Program-made: the position numbers and the translations under genes | The notes under the pieces: generated by a model | Databases searched by the model: none | The model's input: the letters and a program-made list of their open reading frames with translations, nothing else | Told to the model about the DNA's origin: nothing | In this document: piece after piece, positions 16,622-24,922 of the stretch | Layout: each line of letters starts with the position of its first letter | Position numbering within the stretch: position 1 is the first letter of the stretch | Assembly: GCF_019913785.1 (NCBI RefSeq) | Contig: NZ_JAIOHK010000040.1 | Span: 1 to 52,646, forward strand | Direction: 5' to 3' | Length of the DNA stretch: 52,646 nt | Source of the DNA: Altibacter sp. | Lineage (GTDB): Bacteria > Bacteroidota > Bacteroidia > Flavobacteriales > Flavobacteriaceae

Positions 16622-17218
16622 ATGAGCGATTCTGAAAAAGTAACGAAATACATATCCAAGCACAGTAAATGGAGTAAACAACTTGCTCAACTCCGAGAAG
16701 TTTTTCAATCGACAGCATTGAAAGAAGAGGTGAAGTGGGGTTCGCCTACCTATACACTCAATGGAAAGTTGGTAGCCGGAATGGCCGCCTTTAAAAATCA
16801 CTATGCCCTGTGGTTTCACCAAGGAGTATTTTTAAAAGATGAGCATAAAAAACTGGTCAATGCTCAGGAAGGTGTTACCAGAGCTTTGCGACAGTGGCGA
16901 TTTGAAGAAGACGATGTGATCGAACCGAAGATAGTGGCTCAGTACCTACAAGAATCCATTGAAAACTGTTTGGCCGGAAAAGAAATCAAACCCGAACGCA
17001 AGCAGGGGGTTCATATTCCACCATATCTGAAAAAAGCATTTCAGGAGGATTCAAAATTAAAAAATGCCTTCAATACGTTAACACCCGGTAAACAACGCGA
17101 ATATGCGGGATATATTGAAGAAGCCAAACAAGAGAAGACCAAACTTACGAGATTGGAAAAAATTAAACCTATGATTTACGAGGGTAAGGGCTTGCACGAT
17201 AAATATAAAAACTGCTAA
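16622..17218 (+). CDS. YdeI/OmdA-like protein with DUF1801 domain
   Basis: 198 residues with no signal peptide. The N-terminal half (about 1-115) is a DUF1801 domain (LREVFQSTALKEEVKWGSPT, HYALWFHQGVFL). The C-terminal part (about 130-195) matches the OmdA/bacteriocin-protection family (PPYLKKAFQEDSKLKNAFNT, YIEEAKQEKTKLTRLEKI). This two-domain arrangement is common in Bacteroidota and Actinobacteria; function unproven. It follows the DUF1028 gene by 23 bases and precedes the cyclase by 6, but no functional tie is evident. Confidence 0.85.
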   Translation: MSDSEKVTKYISKHSKWSKQLAQLREVFQSTALKEEVKWGSPTYTLNGKLVAGMAAFKNHYALWFHQGVFLKDEHKKLVNAQEGVTRALRQWRFEEDDVIEPKIVAQYLQESIENCLAGKEIKPERKQGVHIPPYLKKAFQEDSKLKNAFNTLTPGKQREYAGYIEEAKQEKTKLTRLEKIKPMIYEGKGLHDKYKNC

Positions 17219-17224
17219 AGCCTC

Positions 17225-18328
17225 ATGAAATTCTTAAAGGATAGACGGTTTTGGTTTTACGTACGCCGTGCCGTATGGATATTTATTACCTGGGTCGTCA
17301 TTTCCAATTTTATCTTCTTTTACGACTATATTACGCTGGTTAGTCAAAATGCGCTCGGCGCCGATTACGACTTTACCTCTTCTTTTACGGCCTATCTACT
17401 CGTAAGTGTCTGTGCGTCATTCATTGGCGGTGTATTTTCGGTAAACCTTATGGAATATTGGTTGCGAAAGTATGCCATGTGGAAGGCGCTATTGCTGATT
17501 ATTGTAGTCTATACCCTTGTAGCAATATTTGTTGGATCTATTGGTAGTTTGTATATAAACAGCGAAAATATGGAATTACCTATGTTCCATCCTGATGTTA
17601 TGGAAGAACTTCCGTTTTTTTATGGTAAGGCCATTTTTATAAAAAATTATTTCGTTTGGCTCTTTATCGTTTTGTCCACGCTTATTTTGGCATTGGTAAA
17701 TGATAAATACGGACCGGGAGTGTTCCCTGATTATTTAATGGGAAGGTATTTTAAACCGAAAAAGGAACGCCGCATCTTTATGTTTGCCGATATAAAGAAT
17801 GCAACGGGTATAGCCGAAACATTAGGCGAAGAAAAGTATTTTAATTTCCTGAAAGACTTCTTTAAGGATGTTGCCCCGGCCATTGTTCAAACCCGTGGTG
17901 AAATATATCAATATGTGGGTGACGAAATTGTCGTTTCCTGGAAGATGAAATGGGGTCTTAAAAACGCAAATGCCTTGCAATGTTTTTACAGTATGCAAGC
18001 CCTTATCGCAAAGAACTCGGATCGCTATCTTAAAAAATACAACCTGATACCAAAGTTCAAAGTAGGATATCACTTTGGATCGGTGATGGTGGGTGAAATT
18101 GGACAGGTTAAACGGGAAATTGCATTTTCGGGGGATGTCCTGAATACCACCGCCAGAATTGTGGCCCTATGCAATGACTTGGGTGTCGAAATTCTAGCTT
18201 CTAAGGAATTCGCCGATGTAGCCTATGAGCTGCCTGAAGGTGTTTCGATTGAGGAAGTGGGCATGGAAGAATTACGTGGTAAAGTGAAGAAAATGGCCTT
18301 GGTCACATACAATAGGAATGGTATTTGA
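17225..18328 (+). CDS. Membrane class III adenylate/guanylate cyclase
   Basis: 367 residues. Four membrane helices (about 14-34, 53-75, 87-107 and 142-160) precede a class III cyclase catalytic domain (about 182-345). FMFADI gives metal-binding Asp189, QYVGDE gives Asp233, and DVLNTTARI supplies Asn307 and the transition-state Arg311. The positions that normally choose the purine are unusual: Gln229 stands where adenylate cyclases have Lys, and Ala300 where they have Asp or Thr, so ATP versus GTP specificity cannot be assigned. It makes a soluble cyclic nucleotide; no receptor for one is obvious in the window. Confidence 0.85.
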   Translation: MKFLKDRRFWFYVRRAVWIFITWVVISNFIFFYDYITLVSQNALGADYDFTSSFTAYLLVSVCASFIGGVFSVNLMEYWLRKYAMWKALLLIIVVYTLVAIFVGSIGSLYINSENMELPMFHPDVMEELPFFYGKAIFIKNYFVWLFIVLSTLILALVNDKYGPGVFPDYLMGRYFKPKKERRIFMFADIKNATGIAETLGEEKYFNFLKDFFKDVAPAIVQTRGEIYQYVGDEIVVSWKMKWGLKNANALQCFYSMQALIAKNSDRYLKKYNLIPKFKVGYHFGSVMVGEIGQVKREIAFSGDVLNTTARIVALCNDLGVEILASKEFADVAYELPEGVSIEEVGMEELRGKVKKMALVTYNRNGI

Positions 18329-18351
18329 TTAGATTGTTTCAGTTAACTTTA
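18324..18351 (+). promoter_or_regulatory. Putative promoter of the repeat-containing small protein
   Basis: TTTG (18324-18327), 16 bases, then TAACTTTA (18344-18351), five of six to TAnnTTTG. It overlaps the end of the cyclase gene and leaves a leader of only about a dozen bases before 18363. Confidence 0.35.
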
Positions 18352-18362
18352 AATATATCCTT

Positions 18363-18725
18363 ATGAAAACCGATACTTACACAAAAACCCTTCTGACCAT
18401 TATTGCAGTTTGTTTGACCATTAATTTGGCCAAAGAATTTGAGATTATTCCTTCAGCCCTTGCTTCAGAAAACAAAACCGTTCCCGAAAAAGCAACAAAA
18501 TACCAGCTGGTTCCTATCAACGAAAGCAACACCATGGACGTGCGAATTGTCGATATCAATACCTACGACGAGCTAAATGTAAACCTGAAAAGCGTAGATA
18601 CTTACGACGAAGTAAAGGTTAACATTAAAAGCATCGACACCAGTGATGAACTAGACATAAACATCGATGAAGTAGGTGGTAGTTGGGTGAGCAGCGGAGG
18701 TCCTTTGCGCGTCGAGGTAGAATAA
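18363..18725 (+). CDS. Small exported protein with three 13-residue tandem repeats
   Basis: 120 residues. An N-terminal hydrophobic segment (about 8-22) could be a signal anchor or signal peptide. Residues 65-103 are three tandem 13-residue units: INTYDELNVNLKS, VDTYDEVKVNIKS, IDTSDELDINIDE. Each unit alternates acidic and hydrophobic positions, as in a beta-solenoid or a repetitive metal-binding strand. I recognise no family. It follows the cyclase by 34 bases. The rest of the C-terminus (GGSWVSSGGPLRVEVE) is Gly/Ser rich. Confidence 0.7.
   Translation: MKTDTYTKTLLTIIAVCLTINLAKEFEIIPSALASENKTVPEKATKYQLVPINESNTMDVRIVDINTYDELNVNLKSVDTYDEVKVNIKSIDTSDELDINIDEVGGSWVSSGGPLRVEVE
18555..18671 (+). 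repeat. Three 39-base coding tandem repeats
   Basis: Three in-frame 39-base units (18555-18593, 18594-18632, 18633-18671) encode the 13-residue repeats of the small exported protein. DNA identity is imperfect, so the periodicity is under selection at the protein level rather than a fresh slippage product. Confidence 0.8.
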
Positions 18726-18732
18726 TTCCATG

Positions 18733-20013
18733 CTACTTTATTTTTACCTTAAACGGCCGAATAATAAGTCGGGCCGCCCGATCGTAATTGATATAATTAT
18801 AGGTCCAATTAAAAAAAGTAACTACCCGGTTTCGAAAGCCCACTAAAAAATACAGGTGTACAAACATCCAAATAAACCACGCAAAGGCACCACCCAAATG
18901 CAGCTTGTAAATATCTGCAACCGCTTTATTCCTACCAATAGTAGCCAGTGTTCCCTTGTCGTAGTACTTAAAAGGAAGCATTTTCTTACCCGCCAACATG
19001 CGCTTTATATTCTTTCCTAAATTTCTTCCCTGCTGAATGGCCGGTTGGGCAACCTGAGGATGTCCATTGGGATACGATTTTGTCTTCATCAAGGCAATAT
19101 CGCCCAGTGCAAATAGAGTTGGATGTCCCTCAATCCTATTATATTGATCTACCAGATACCGATTGGCCCTCGCGATCAAACTCACACCATTGATACCTTC
19201 AACCGGAGCACCGGTTACACCTGCTGCCCAAATAAAGGTTGCCGTTTGAAATGCCAGCCCATCTTTGGTCGTTACGATAGCCCCGTCGTAATCTTGCACA
19301 AAAGTATTTAGATGTACTTTGACGTCTAATTTTTGCAGTGCCTTGAGCGCCTTCTTCGAAGCTGCTTCACTCATAGGTCCAAGTACGCGATCACCTCCTT
19401 CAATCAGGTGTACACACATATCGGCTTCATTCAAATTGGGGTAGTCATTTTTTAGGATTCCCTTTCTGAATTCAGCCAAGGCACCCGCCAGTTCCACTCC
19501 GGTGGGGCCTGCTCCGGCAATCACGAAATTTAAAAATCGCTTGCGTTCTTCCGGCTTATCCGTGATATCGGCCGCTTCGATGTTTTGCAAAATCAAACTG
19601 CGCATATCCAATGCCTGCGGGACCGTCTTCATAGGCATACTGTTTTCTTCAATATTTTTATTTCCGAAGAAATTAGTGCGCGTGCCCGTAGCAATAACTA
19701 GGTAGTCAAACCTCAGATTACCAATGGAGGTCTCGACTATCTTTTTTTCGGTATCGATATAATTCACAGTGGCTAAACGGAAGTGAAAATGTGTGTGTTT
19801 CCTGAAAATCTTCCGAAGTGGATACGCTATGGAATCGGGTTCTAAGCCGGCTGTAGACACTTGATACAATAAAGGTTGAAATGTATGGTAGTTATGCTTG
19901 TCGAAAAGTACCACCTGTAGTTTGCTCTTCCGAAGCTGCTTAATAAGTGAAATACCTGCAAAACCCCCACCAATAACTACAATTCGAGGGAGTTGGGTTT
20001 CTGGAATGTTCAT
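18733..20013 (-). CDS. ndh: Type II NADH dehydrogenase (NDH-2)
   Basis: 426 residues. FAD-binding Rossmann motif GGGFAG at 15-20; NADH-binding motif AGAGPTG at 166-172; FALGDIA at 301-307 closes the FAD site. The C-terminal segment about 380-405 (AWFIWMFVHLYFLVGFRNRV) is the hydrophobic membrane-anchoring region typical of this group. The enzyme passes electrons from NADH to quinone at the inner membrane without pumping protons. It converges on the repeat-protein gene (7 bases between them) and has its own promoter at 20032-20059. Confidence 0.92.
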   Translation of the reverse strand: MNIPETQLPRIVVIGGGFAGISLIKQLRKSKLQVVLFDKHNYHTFQPLLYQVSTAGLEPDSIAYPLRKIFRKHTHFHFRLATVNYIDTEKKIVETSIGNLRFDYLVIATGTRTNFFGNKNIEENSMPMKTVPQALDMRSLILQNIEAADITDKPEERKRFLNFVIAGAGPTGVELAGALAEFRKGILKNDYPNLNEADMCVHLIEGGDRVLGPMSEAASKKALKALQKLDVKVHLNTFVQDYDGAIVTTKDGLAFQTATFIWAAGVTGAPVEGINGVSLIARANRYLVDQYNRIEGHPTLFALGDIALMKTKSYPNGHPQVAQPAIQQGRNLGKNIKRMLAGKKMLPFKYYDKGTLATIGRNKAVADIYKLHLGGAFAWFIWMFVHLYFLVGFRNRVVTFFNWTYNYINYDRAARLIIRPFKVKIK

Positions 20014-20031
20014 GAATGATTTTGTATATTA

Positions 20032-20059
20032 TAAAGGTACTATTTGCAAGAATAAACAA
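20032..20059 (-). promoter_or_regulatory. Promoter of ndh
   Basis: On the minus strand TTG (20057-20059), 17 bases, TACCTTTA (20032-20039), five of six to TAnnTTTG. The leader to the ATG at 20013 is about 18 bases. Confidence 0.5.
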
Positions 20060-20138
20060 CTAGAATTCCTTTAATTTTTAAGAATTTTGTAACAAACCAG
20101 AGGGTCTAAACACTAATGCAGTAACCAACTAAAAGCCT

Positions 20139-20633
20139 TTGACAAAAGAACTTGAACATAGTTTTGTAAGCCAACTAGAAGAGAACCAAAACATTGTACA
20201 CAAAATCTGTCGTTTGTACACCAATGATAGTGATGCACACAATGATTTGTTTCAGGAAATAACTATCCAATTGTGGCGTGCATTTCCCAAGTTTAGGGGT
20301 GATTCAAAGTTTAGTACCTGGATGTACCGAGTGGCTTTAAATACAGCTATTACGCTGTATCGAAAATCGAAACGGTCTATAAAGACTCAGGATTTTGAAG
20401 GGGTGAGTTTTAAAATAACGGCAGAGGTCTACGATGACACTGTCGAGGAACAGCTGAAATTAATGTACAGTGCCGTAAAAGATCTAAACGATATTGACAA
20501 GGCCTTGGTGTTTTTATACCTGGAAGACAAAAATTACAAAGAAATATCACAAACATTGGGTATTACAGAAGTAAACGCCCGCGTAAAGATGAATCGAATA
20601 AAAGAGAAATTACGAACTATATTAAATCCGTAA
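20139..20633 (+). CDS. ECF RNA polymerase sigma factor
   Basis: 164 residues. Region 2 about 10-80 (HNDLFQEITIQLWRAFPKF, FSTWMYRVALNTAI), region 4 about 105-160 (LEDKNYKEISQTLGITEVN, helix-turn-helix). The start is a TTG at 20139; no ATG lies close upstream in frame, and MTKELEHSFV fits the family. The next gene, 5 bases downstream, encodes a membrane protein that is probably its anti-sigma partner, making this the second ECF module in the window. Confidence 0.9.
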   Translation: MTKELEHSFVSQLEENQNIVHKICRLYTNDSDAHNDLFQEITIQLWRAFPKFRGDSKFSTWMYRVALNTAITLYRKSKRSIKTQDFEGVSFKITAEVYDDTVEEQLKLMYSAVKDLNDIDKALVFLYLEDKNYKEISQTLGITEVNARVKMNRIKEKLRTILNP

Positions 20634-20638
20634 TCCCT

Positions 20639-21286
20639 ATGGATGAATTAGAATTATTAAAAAAGCAATGGCAGACGAGGGAGCAGGAGTTCCCCAAGTT
20701 GTCGTATAAGGATATTTACCAAATGCTCCTTAAGAAATCATCATCCATCGTCAAATGGATTTTCTTGATAAGTATTGGTGAAATCATCCTCTGGACCCTT
20801 TTGGCCTTTTTGGTGCCCGAATCGAGTAAAGAAATTAACAATGGTATTGGCCTCAAGACCACCTTCCTCATTATCAACATTATTAATTATGTAGTTTTTG
20901 CCGTATTTATATTCCTTTTTTATAAAAATTACCTCTCCATTAAAGTGACAGATTCGGTCAAAGGTCTTATGGAAACTATTTTAAAAACCCGACGTACCGT
21001 CAAGTACTTTGTTATCTATAATGTAGGAGCCTCTGTCTTATTGTTAATTGGAGTTAACCTATTCTACTATACAAAAAAAGAGCAACTGTATGAGTTAATG
21101 ATCGACAACTATGAAGGGTATAGCGCCATACCGCCCGAGAGCTTTACATCGGTATTCTTTATTAGTCAGATAATTGGCGGCGTTATTATGATTGGGTTAT
21201 TGCTACTTTTCTATCGACTCATCTATGGGATTTTACTGAAACGTCTAAAGAAAAATTATAAAGAACTAGAGGAAATTAACTTGTAG
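20639..21286 (+). CDS. Four-helix membrane protein, putative anti-sigma factor
   Basis: 215 residues. An N-terminal cytoplasmic helix (MDELELLKKQWQTREQEFPK) is followed by about four membrane helices (38-58, 75-95, 122-144 and 173-197) and a basic tail. Genes of this type follow ECF sigma genes in many flavobacteria and are sometimes labelled beta-carotene monooxygenase, which nothing here supports. The short N-terminal helix could bind the sigma factor. Role inferred from position only. Confidence 0.6.
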   Translation: MDELELLKKQWQTREQEFPKLSYKDIYQMLLKKSSSIVKWIFLISIGEIILWTLLAFLVPESSKEINNGIGLKTTFLIINIINYVVFAVFIFLFYKNYLSIKVTDSVKGLMETILKTRRTVKYFVIYNVGASVLLLIGVNLFYYTKKEQLYELMIDNYEGYSAIPPESFTSVFFISQIIGGVIMIGLLLLFYRLIYGILLKRLKKNYKELEEINL

Positions 21287-21307
21287 TTTGATTTATTTGG
21301 GGGTTCC

Positions 21308-22111
21308 CTAATACCTCCACTGACGTTGTTTATGCGATTCTTCTTTCGATTGAATTTCTTCGGCGGGAATCACCTTTAAGAAGGAAGGGTGTTGCTCAAT
21401 GGCATATTCGAGTTTTTCGACAATTTGCTCCATGGTGTCATTTTCGTAATCTATGTCCAAAGGTGCTTTGATCTCCATGGACTGTAAAATACCTCGTTTT
21501 TTAATTCGAATCCCCTTTTTATCGAAGGATCGTCTAAAACCATCAATTACTATAGGTACTACAAGGGGTTTATTCTTTTTAATTATATGAGCCGTCCCTC
21601 TGCGTATAGGTTTCCAAGGCTTGGTTGTACCCTGCGGAAAGGTAATCACCCACCCATCTTTCAATGCCTTTGAAATGGCACTCACATCGCTCATCTTTAC
21701 CTGTTTGTTCACCTCCTGCCCTTTTTCTCGCCAGGTCCGCTCAATACTAATCGAACCTGCATAGGCTAAGATTTTAGGCAACAAACCAGATTGCATGGTT
21801 TCCTTGGCGGCAACAAAATAGATATTAAGTTTTGGATTCCACAGATAGCCAATGTTCTTAATGCTATCCTCACGCCCGCTTAGGCTGGCATTGAATACGT
21901 GGAACATTGCAACTACATCGGCAAAATACGTCTGATGGTTTGAAACAAACAGTACATTATTATCAGGCAAGGTCTTTAGGATTTCACTGCCGTCAATCTC
22001 AAGCGTATTAAACCCTTTAAAGCGGCGATGTGTCAATGCCCCTAAAATTCGAATTAACCATCGCTTTAAAAATAATATATGTCCAAAAGGATTTCGTTTA
22101 AAAAGCCCCAT
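21308..22111 (-). CDS. 1-acylglycerol-3-phosphate acyltransferase family protein (PlsC-like)
   Basis: 267 residues. The acyltransferase block I reads NHQTYFAD: His59 and Asp65 are separated by five residues rather than the canonical four (HX4D). Block III is FPQGTT (158-163), in place of FPEGTR. ISIERTWREKG (about 121-131) corresponds to block II. It would transfer acyl chains to lysophosphatidate or a related lipid at the inner-membrane face. The altered spacing makes the substrate less certain. It stands alone between the ECF module and the Nudix gene. Confidence 0.8.
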   Translation of the reverse strand: MGLFKRNPFGHILFLKRWLIRILGALTHRRFKGFNTLEIDGSEILKTLPDNNVLFVSNHQTYFADVVAMFHVFNASLSGREDSIKNIGYLWNPKLNIYFVAAKETMQSGLLPKILAYAGSISIERTWREKGQEVNKQVKMSDVSAISKALKDGWVITFPQGTTKPWKPIRRGTAHIIKKNKPLVVPIVIDGFRRSFDKKGIRIKKRGILQSMEIKAPLDIDYENDTMEQIVEKLEYAIEQHPSFLKVIPAEEIQSKEESHKQRQWRY

Positions 22112-22186
22112 ACAATCTTTTCCTAATTTTAAAATACAGCTTGTTTTGAGTAAAAGCCGAAATGCAAAGATACTAAAAATAGCCCT

Positions 22187-22828
22187 TTATAGCAGTTGTT
22201 TCAATAATTCACGCACTTCACTCAGCATCATTGCTGTAGCTCCCCAAACCACATGTCCATTTAACAAGAAAGCAGGAACCTCGATATTGGTGGCATACGA
22301 AGTTGTCAAGGTTTTGGTAACTAAGACCGAATCGTCCATAAAATGCATTAGCGGTACCTCAATTAAGGCTTCCACCTCGTCCAATTGAGGTACAAAACTC
22401 GGAGTAAACGGTGTGATTCCTAAAAAGGGTTGTACAAAAAAATTACTGGGTGGAATATAGATTTCGGTGAGTTCTTTTAAAACTGAAATGGATTTTGAAG
22501 AAACTCCTACTTCTTCCTCTGTTTCACGCAGTGCCGCTTCTTTTAAATTGGCATCACCTAATTCTAATTTCCCTCCTGGAAATCCAACCTGAGCCGAATG
22601 CACGCCCTTATAGGTTTTCCGAAGGATTAGAATAAGGTGTGTTTCAAAGCTTGCCGAAGGATAAAACAGTGCCATGACTCCTGCCTTTCTCGGATTTTCC
22701 TGGCCTCTGGCGATCTTCTTCAACTCGAGTAATCGCTCAATAGGTGCCATTTGAAGCTGTATAGCCTCCCCCGGTAGTGCTAAATTTGCTACTTTTACAA
22801 TCTGTTTTTCAAATTCCTGAAACTGCAT
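22187..22828 (-). CDS. CoA pyrophosphatase-type Nudix hydrolase
   Basis: 213 residues. The Nudix box is at about 96-118: GGKLELGDANLKEAALRETE continuing EEVG, giving GX5EX7REXXEEXGX. Just before it, GVHSAQVGFPGG matches the motif of the CoA pyrophosphatase (NudL) subgroup. It probably splits CoA or related nucleotides into phosphopantetheine and 3',5'-ADP. The start codon is only two bases from the start of the divergent cyclophilin gene. Confidence 0.85.
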   Translation of the reverse strand: MQFQEFEKQIVKVANLALPGEAIQLQMAPIERLLELKKIARGQENPRKAGVMALFYPSASFETHLILILRKTYKGVHSAQVGFPGGKLELGDANLKEAALRETEEEVGVSSKSISVLKELTEIYIPPSNFFVQPFLGITPFTPSFVPQLDEVEALIEVPLMHFMDDSVLVTKTLTTSYATNIEVPAFLLNGHVVWGATAMMLSEVRELLKQLL

Positions 22829-22830
22829 CT

Positions 22831-23559
22831 ATGAGAATTTCGTTACTAATCGTCTTAGCTATCTGTAGCATTTTTGCAAGTTGTGAAGATAATAAAAAGG
22901 CTTCCGAAGTAAAAACCGAAACCATTTCAAAAAAACTAAAAGATAGTGTGGTAACTCCAATTACTTCAGAAGCAGTGCAAAAGCAAGCCCCAAAAAGCAG
23001 TATTCAAGAAATTACCAATGAGAATGTGATTGCCTTTTTGACCGAATACGGAGCCGATAACCCGGAGACCAAAGCGCAAATCCAAACACAACACGGAGAA
23101 TTAGAGATCGAACTCTTTACCGATACTCCCTTACACCGTGCCAATTTTATTTATTTGGTGAAAAACGGTTATTTTAACGGTACTTTTTTCCATAGGGTGG
23201 TGAAGAACTTTATAATACAAGGGGGAAATAGCGATGATGTTTCTACCGTACGTAAACGCAATAAATTGGGTAAAACCTACCTACTCCCTGCCGAAATTAT
23301 CCCGGGAAGGAATCATAGCTATGGCACCATCAGTGGCGCTAAGGAGTATCGTGAAAATCCGGATAATCGATCCATGCCGTACGAATTCTTTATCTTTTTA
23401 GGTCCGCAAACCTCAACCAAACACCTCAATGGCAGCTATACTATTTTCGGGAAAGTCACCAAAGGCATGGATGTGGTGGAAAAAATTGCAAACCTTCCTG
23501 CCGATGAGGGCGATTGGCCGCTTCAGAATGTATACATCCAAGAGATTATTCTTCGGTAA
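22831..23559 (+). CDS. Lipoprotein cyclophilin-type peptidyl-prolyl isomerase
   Basis: 242 residues from MRISLLIVLA at 22831; an earlier ATG at 22777 lies inside the divergent Nudix gene and would hide the lipoprotein signal. Lipobox IFASC (Cys18). A low-complexity linker (about 20-70) leads to a cyclophilin domain (about 86-242) with FFHRVVKNFIIQGG and EFFIFLG in place of QFFI. It assists folding of exported proteins in the periplasm. It overlaps the convergent TRIC gene tail-to-tail by 14 bases. Confidence 0.88.
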   Translation: MRISLLIVLAICSIFASCEDNKKASEVKTETISKKLKDSVVTPITSEAVQKQAPKSSIQEITNENVIAFLTEYGADNPETKAQIQTQHGELEIELFTDTPLHRANFIYLVKNGYFNGTFFHRVVKNFIIQGGNSDDVSTVRKRNKLGKTYLLPAEIIPGRNHSYGTISGAKEYRENPDNRSMPYEFFIFLGPQTSTKHLNGSYTIFGKVTKGMDVVEKIANLPADEGDWPLQNVYIQEIILR

Positions 23560-24169
23560 GTTCCTTTTTTGAATAAATAGTTGGGAGTGACAAATTAAAA
23601 TAGACAGCAAGTAATCGTACTATTATCACGATAGTGCCTGAAATAATGATAATAAAATCTTCGGTCAGCGGTGTTTTCAGCAATAAAAAATAAGCGATTC
23701 CACCCAAGATACAGGCTGTGGCGTAAATTTCCTTTCTGAAAATAATAGGTATCTCATTGCACAATATATCTCGAATTACACCTCCAAAGCAGGCCGACAT
23801 TGTCCCCAGCGCAATACAAATGATAGGTGGGAAACCGGCAGCGATCCCCTTCTCTACCCCAACAACCGTGTACAGTGCAATTCCGATGGTATCGAACAAG
23901 AATAAGGACCTACGGATATATCCCAACCACTTTCTGAAGACCACCGCGAATACTGCTGCTCCTAAAATTACGTATACGAAAGTAAGATTGCGCATCCACG
24001 TAATATCGGCTGCGATCAATACATCACGCAGCGTACCCCCACCTACTGCCGTGACAAAGGCGATGATTAAGATGCCAAACGGATCCATCCTCTTATTCAA
24101 GGCAGTCAATACACCTGAAATTGCGAACGCAATGGTTCCTAAAATATCAATGATTAAAAATAAACTCAC
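23546..24169 (-). CDS. TRIC-type cation channel family protein (UPF0126/YadS)
   Basis: 207 residues, seven hydrophobic helices. Two inverted glycine-zipper repeats carry VTAVGGGTLRDVL (about 39-51) and SACFGGVIRDIL (about 124-135), the signature of the prokaryotic TRIC family of trimeric cation channels. Inner-membrane location. ATGA overlap with the stop of the RDD gene upstream shows translational coupling. Confidence 0.9.
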   Translation of the reverse strand: MSLFLIIDILGTIAFAISGVLTALNKRMDPFGILIIAFVTAVGGGTLRDVLIAADITWMRNLTFVYVILGAAVFAVVFRKWLGYIRRSLFLFDTIGIALYTVVGVEKGIAAGFPPIICIALGTMSACFGGVIRDILCNEIPIIFRKEIYATACILGGIAYFLLLKTPLTEDFIIIISGTIVIIVRLLAVYFNLSLPTIYSKKELTEE

Positions 24170-24885
24170 ATGTTCTGGGTATAATAGTTATAATCCTTTA
24201 TCACCTTGTCGATAAATGCTATAGGTGTTTCCTCTTCGGTAATATCCATCACTTTTGCAATGCGTTTTGACAGCTTTAAAATAACATTGTGATTGCCATT
24301 AAATTTCGCGCGGGTAAACACACTTTTGATGGTTTGCATTTCGGAATCGGTAAATACGGTCACCTGTGGGTAGGTGGGTTTGTAATCTTCGGGAATATCA
24401 GACAACAGCGTTTCTGAAAAATGAATCGTTTTCTTCTCCGTAATCACGGTTGTGGTAGCTGCTACATCTCCGAGGCGTTGTCCTTTTCCGTTTAGTAAAA
24501 TGGTAACAACCGCCAACGCTCCACTAGTGACACTCACATCCACAAGGCGAATTAGCCACCGAATAAAATAATTTGAAAACGCCGGCTTGGAGCCATCCAG
24601 TTTCACAACGCGTAGTTTCATTGCAGCTTTACCCGGACTTCGACCGTTCCAAAAGGTTTCCCAAAGTAAATGATATACAAACACCGGGAGTCCGAAAGTC
24701 ATAATGAGCAAGAAAATAAAGCCGTCATCAGACACATCTAACCAAGAAACTAATATCACAACTAAGATCACATAAATAACAATAATCGCCGAATCGATTA
24801 GGTAGGCCAAGATGCGTTCTCCAACCCCGGCTACATTTTGAACTATATTGACATTTTGAGCGGTTTCTATTTGAAAATTATCCAT
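24166..24885 (-). CDS. RDD family membrane protein
   Basis: 239 residues from MDNFQIETAQ at 24885; an ATG at 24912 would overlap the region of the divergent gene's start. The RDD domain (about 15-145) begins GVGERILAYLIDSAII and contains WNGRSPGKAAMKLRVVKLDG; the C-terminal cytoplasmic part is charged. RDD proteins are polytopic inner-membrane proteins, some linked to ion exchange. It sits head-to-head with the SpoIIM gene (37 bases between starts), a pairing common in Bacteroidota. Confidence 0.88.
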   Translation of the reverse strand: MDNFQIETAQNVNIVQNVAGVGERILAYLIDSAIIVIYVILVVILVSWLDVSDDGFIFLLIMTFGLPVFVYHLLWETFWNGRSPGKAAMKLRVVKLDGSKPAFSNYFIRWLIRLVDVSVTSGALAVVTILLNGKGQRLGDVAATTTVITEKKTIHFSETLLSDIPEDYKPTYPQVTVFTDSEMQTIKSVFTRAKFNGNHNVILKLSKRIAKVMDITEEETPIAFIDKVIKDYNYYTQNM

Positions 24886-24922
24886 TAAATATGTTTCTTT
24901 GAGGCTAAACAACTACAATGCG

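Noticed and set aside
18555-18671. 39-base units as a CRISPR or a non-coding minisatellite
   Set aside because: Only three units, in frame, without unique spacers; protein-level conservation is stronger than DNA-level.
20639-21286. Annotation as beta-carotene 15,15'-monooxygenase
   Set aside because: No iron-binding histidines or propeller domain; it is a small four-helix membrane protein.
23757-24215. A 152-codon open frame on the plus strand across the TRIC gene
   Set aside because: Antisense to a recognised channel family; protein has no known pattern.
24899-24922. TTG start for the SpoIIM gene
   Set aside because: It adds eight residues outside the conserved MREAAF start and would leave only 13 bases to the divergent RDD start.
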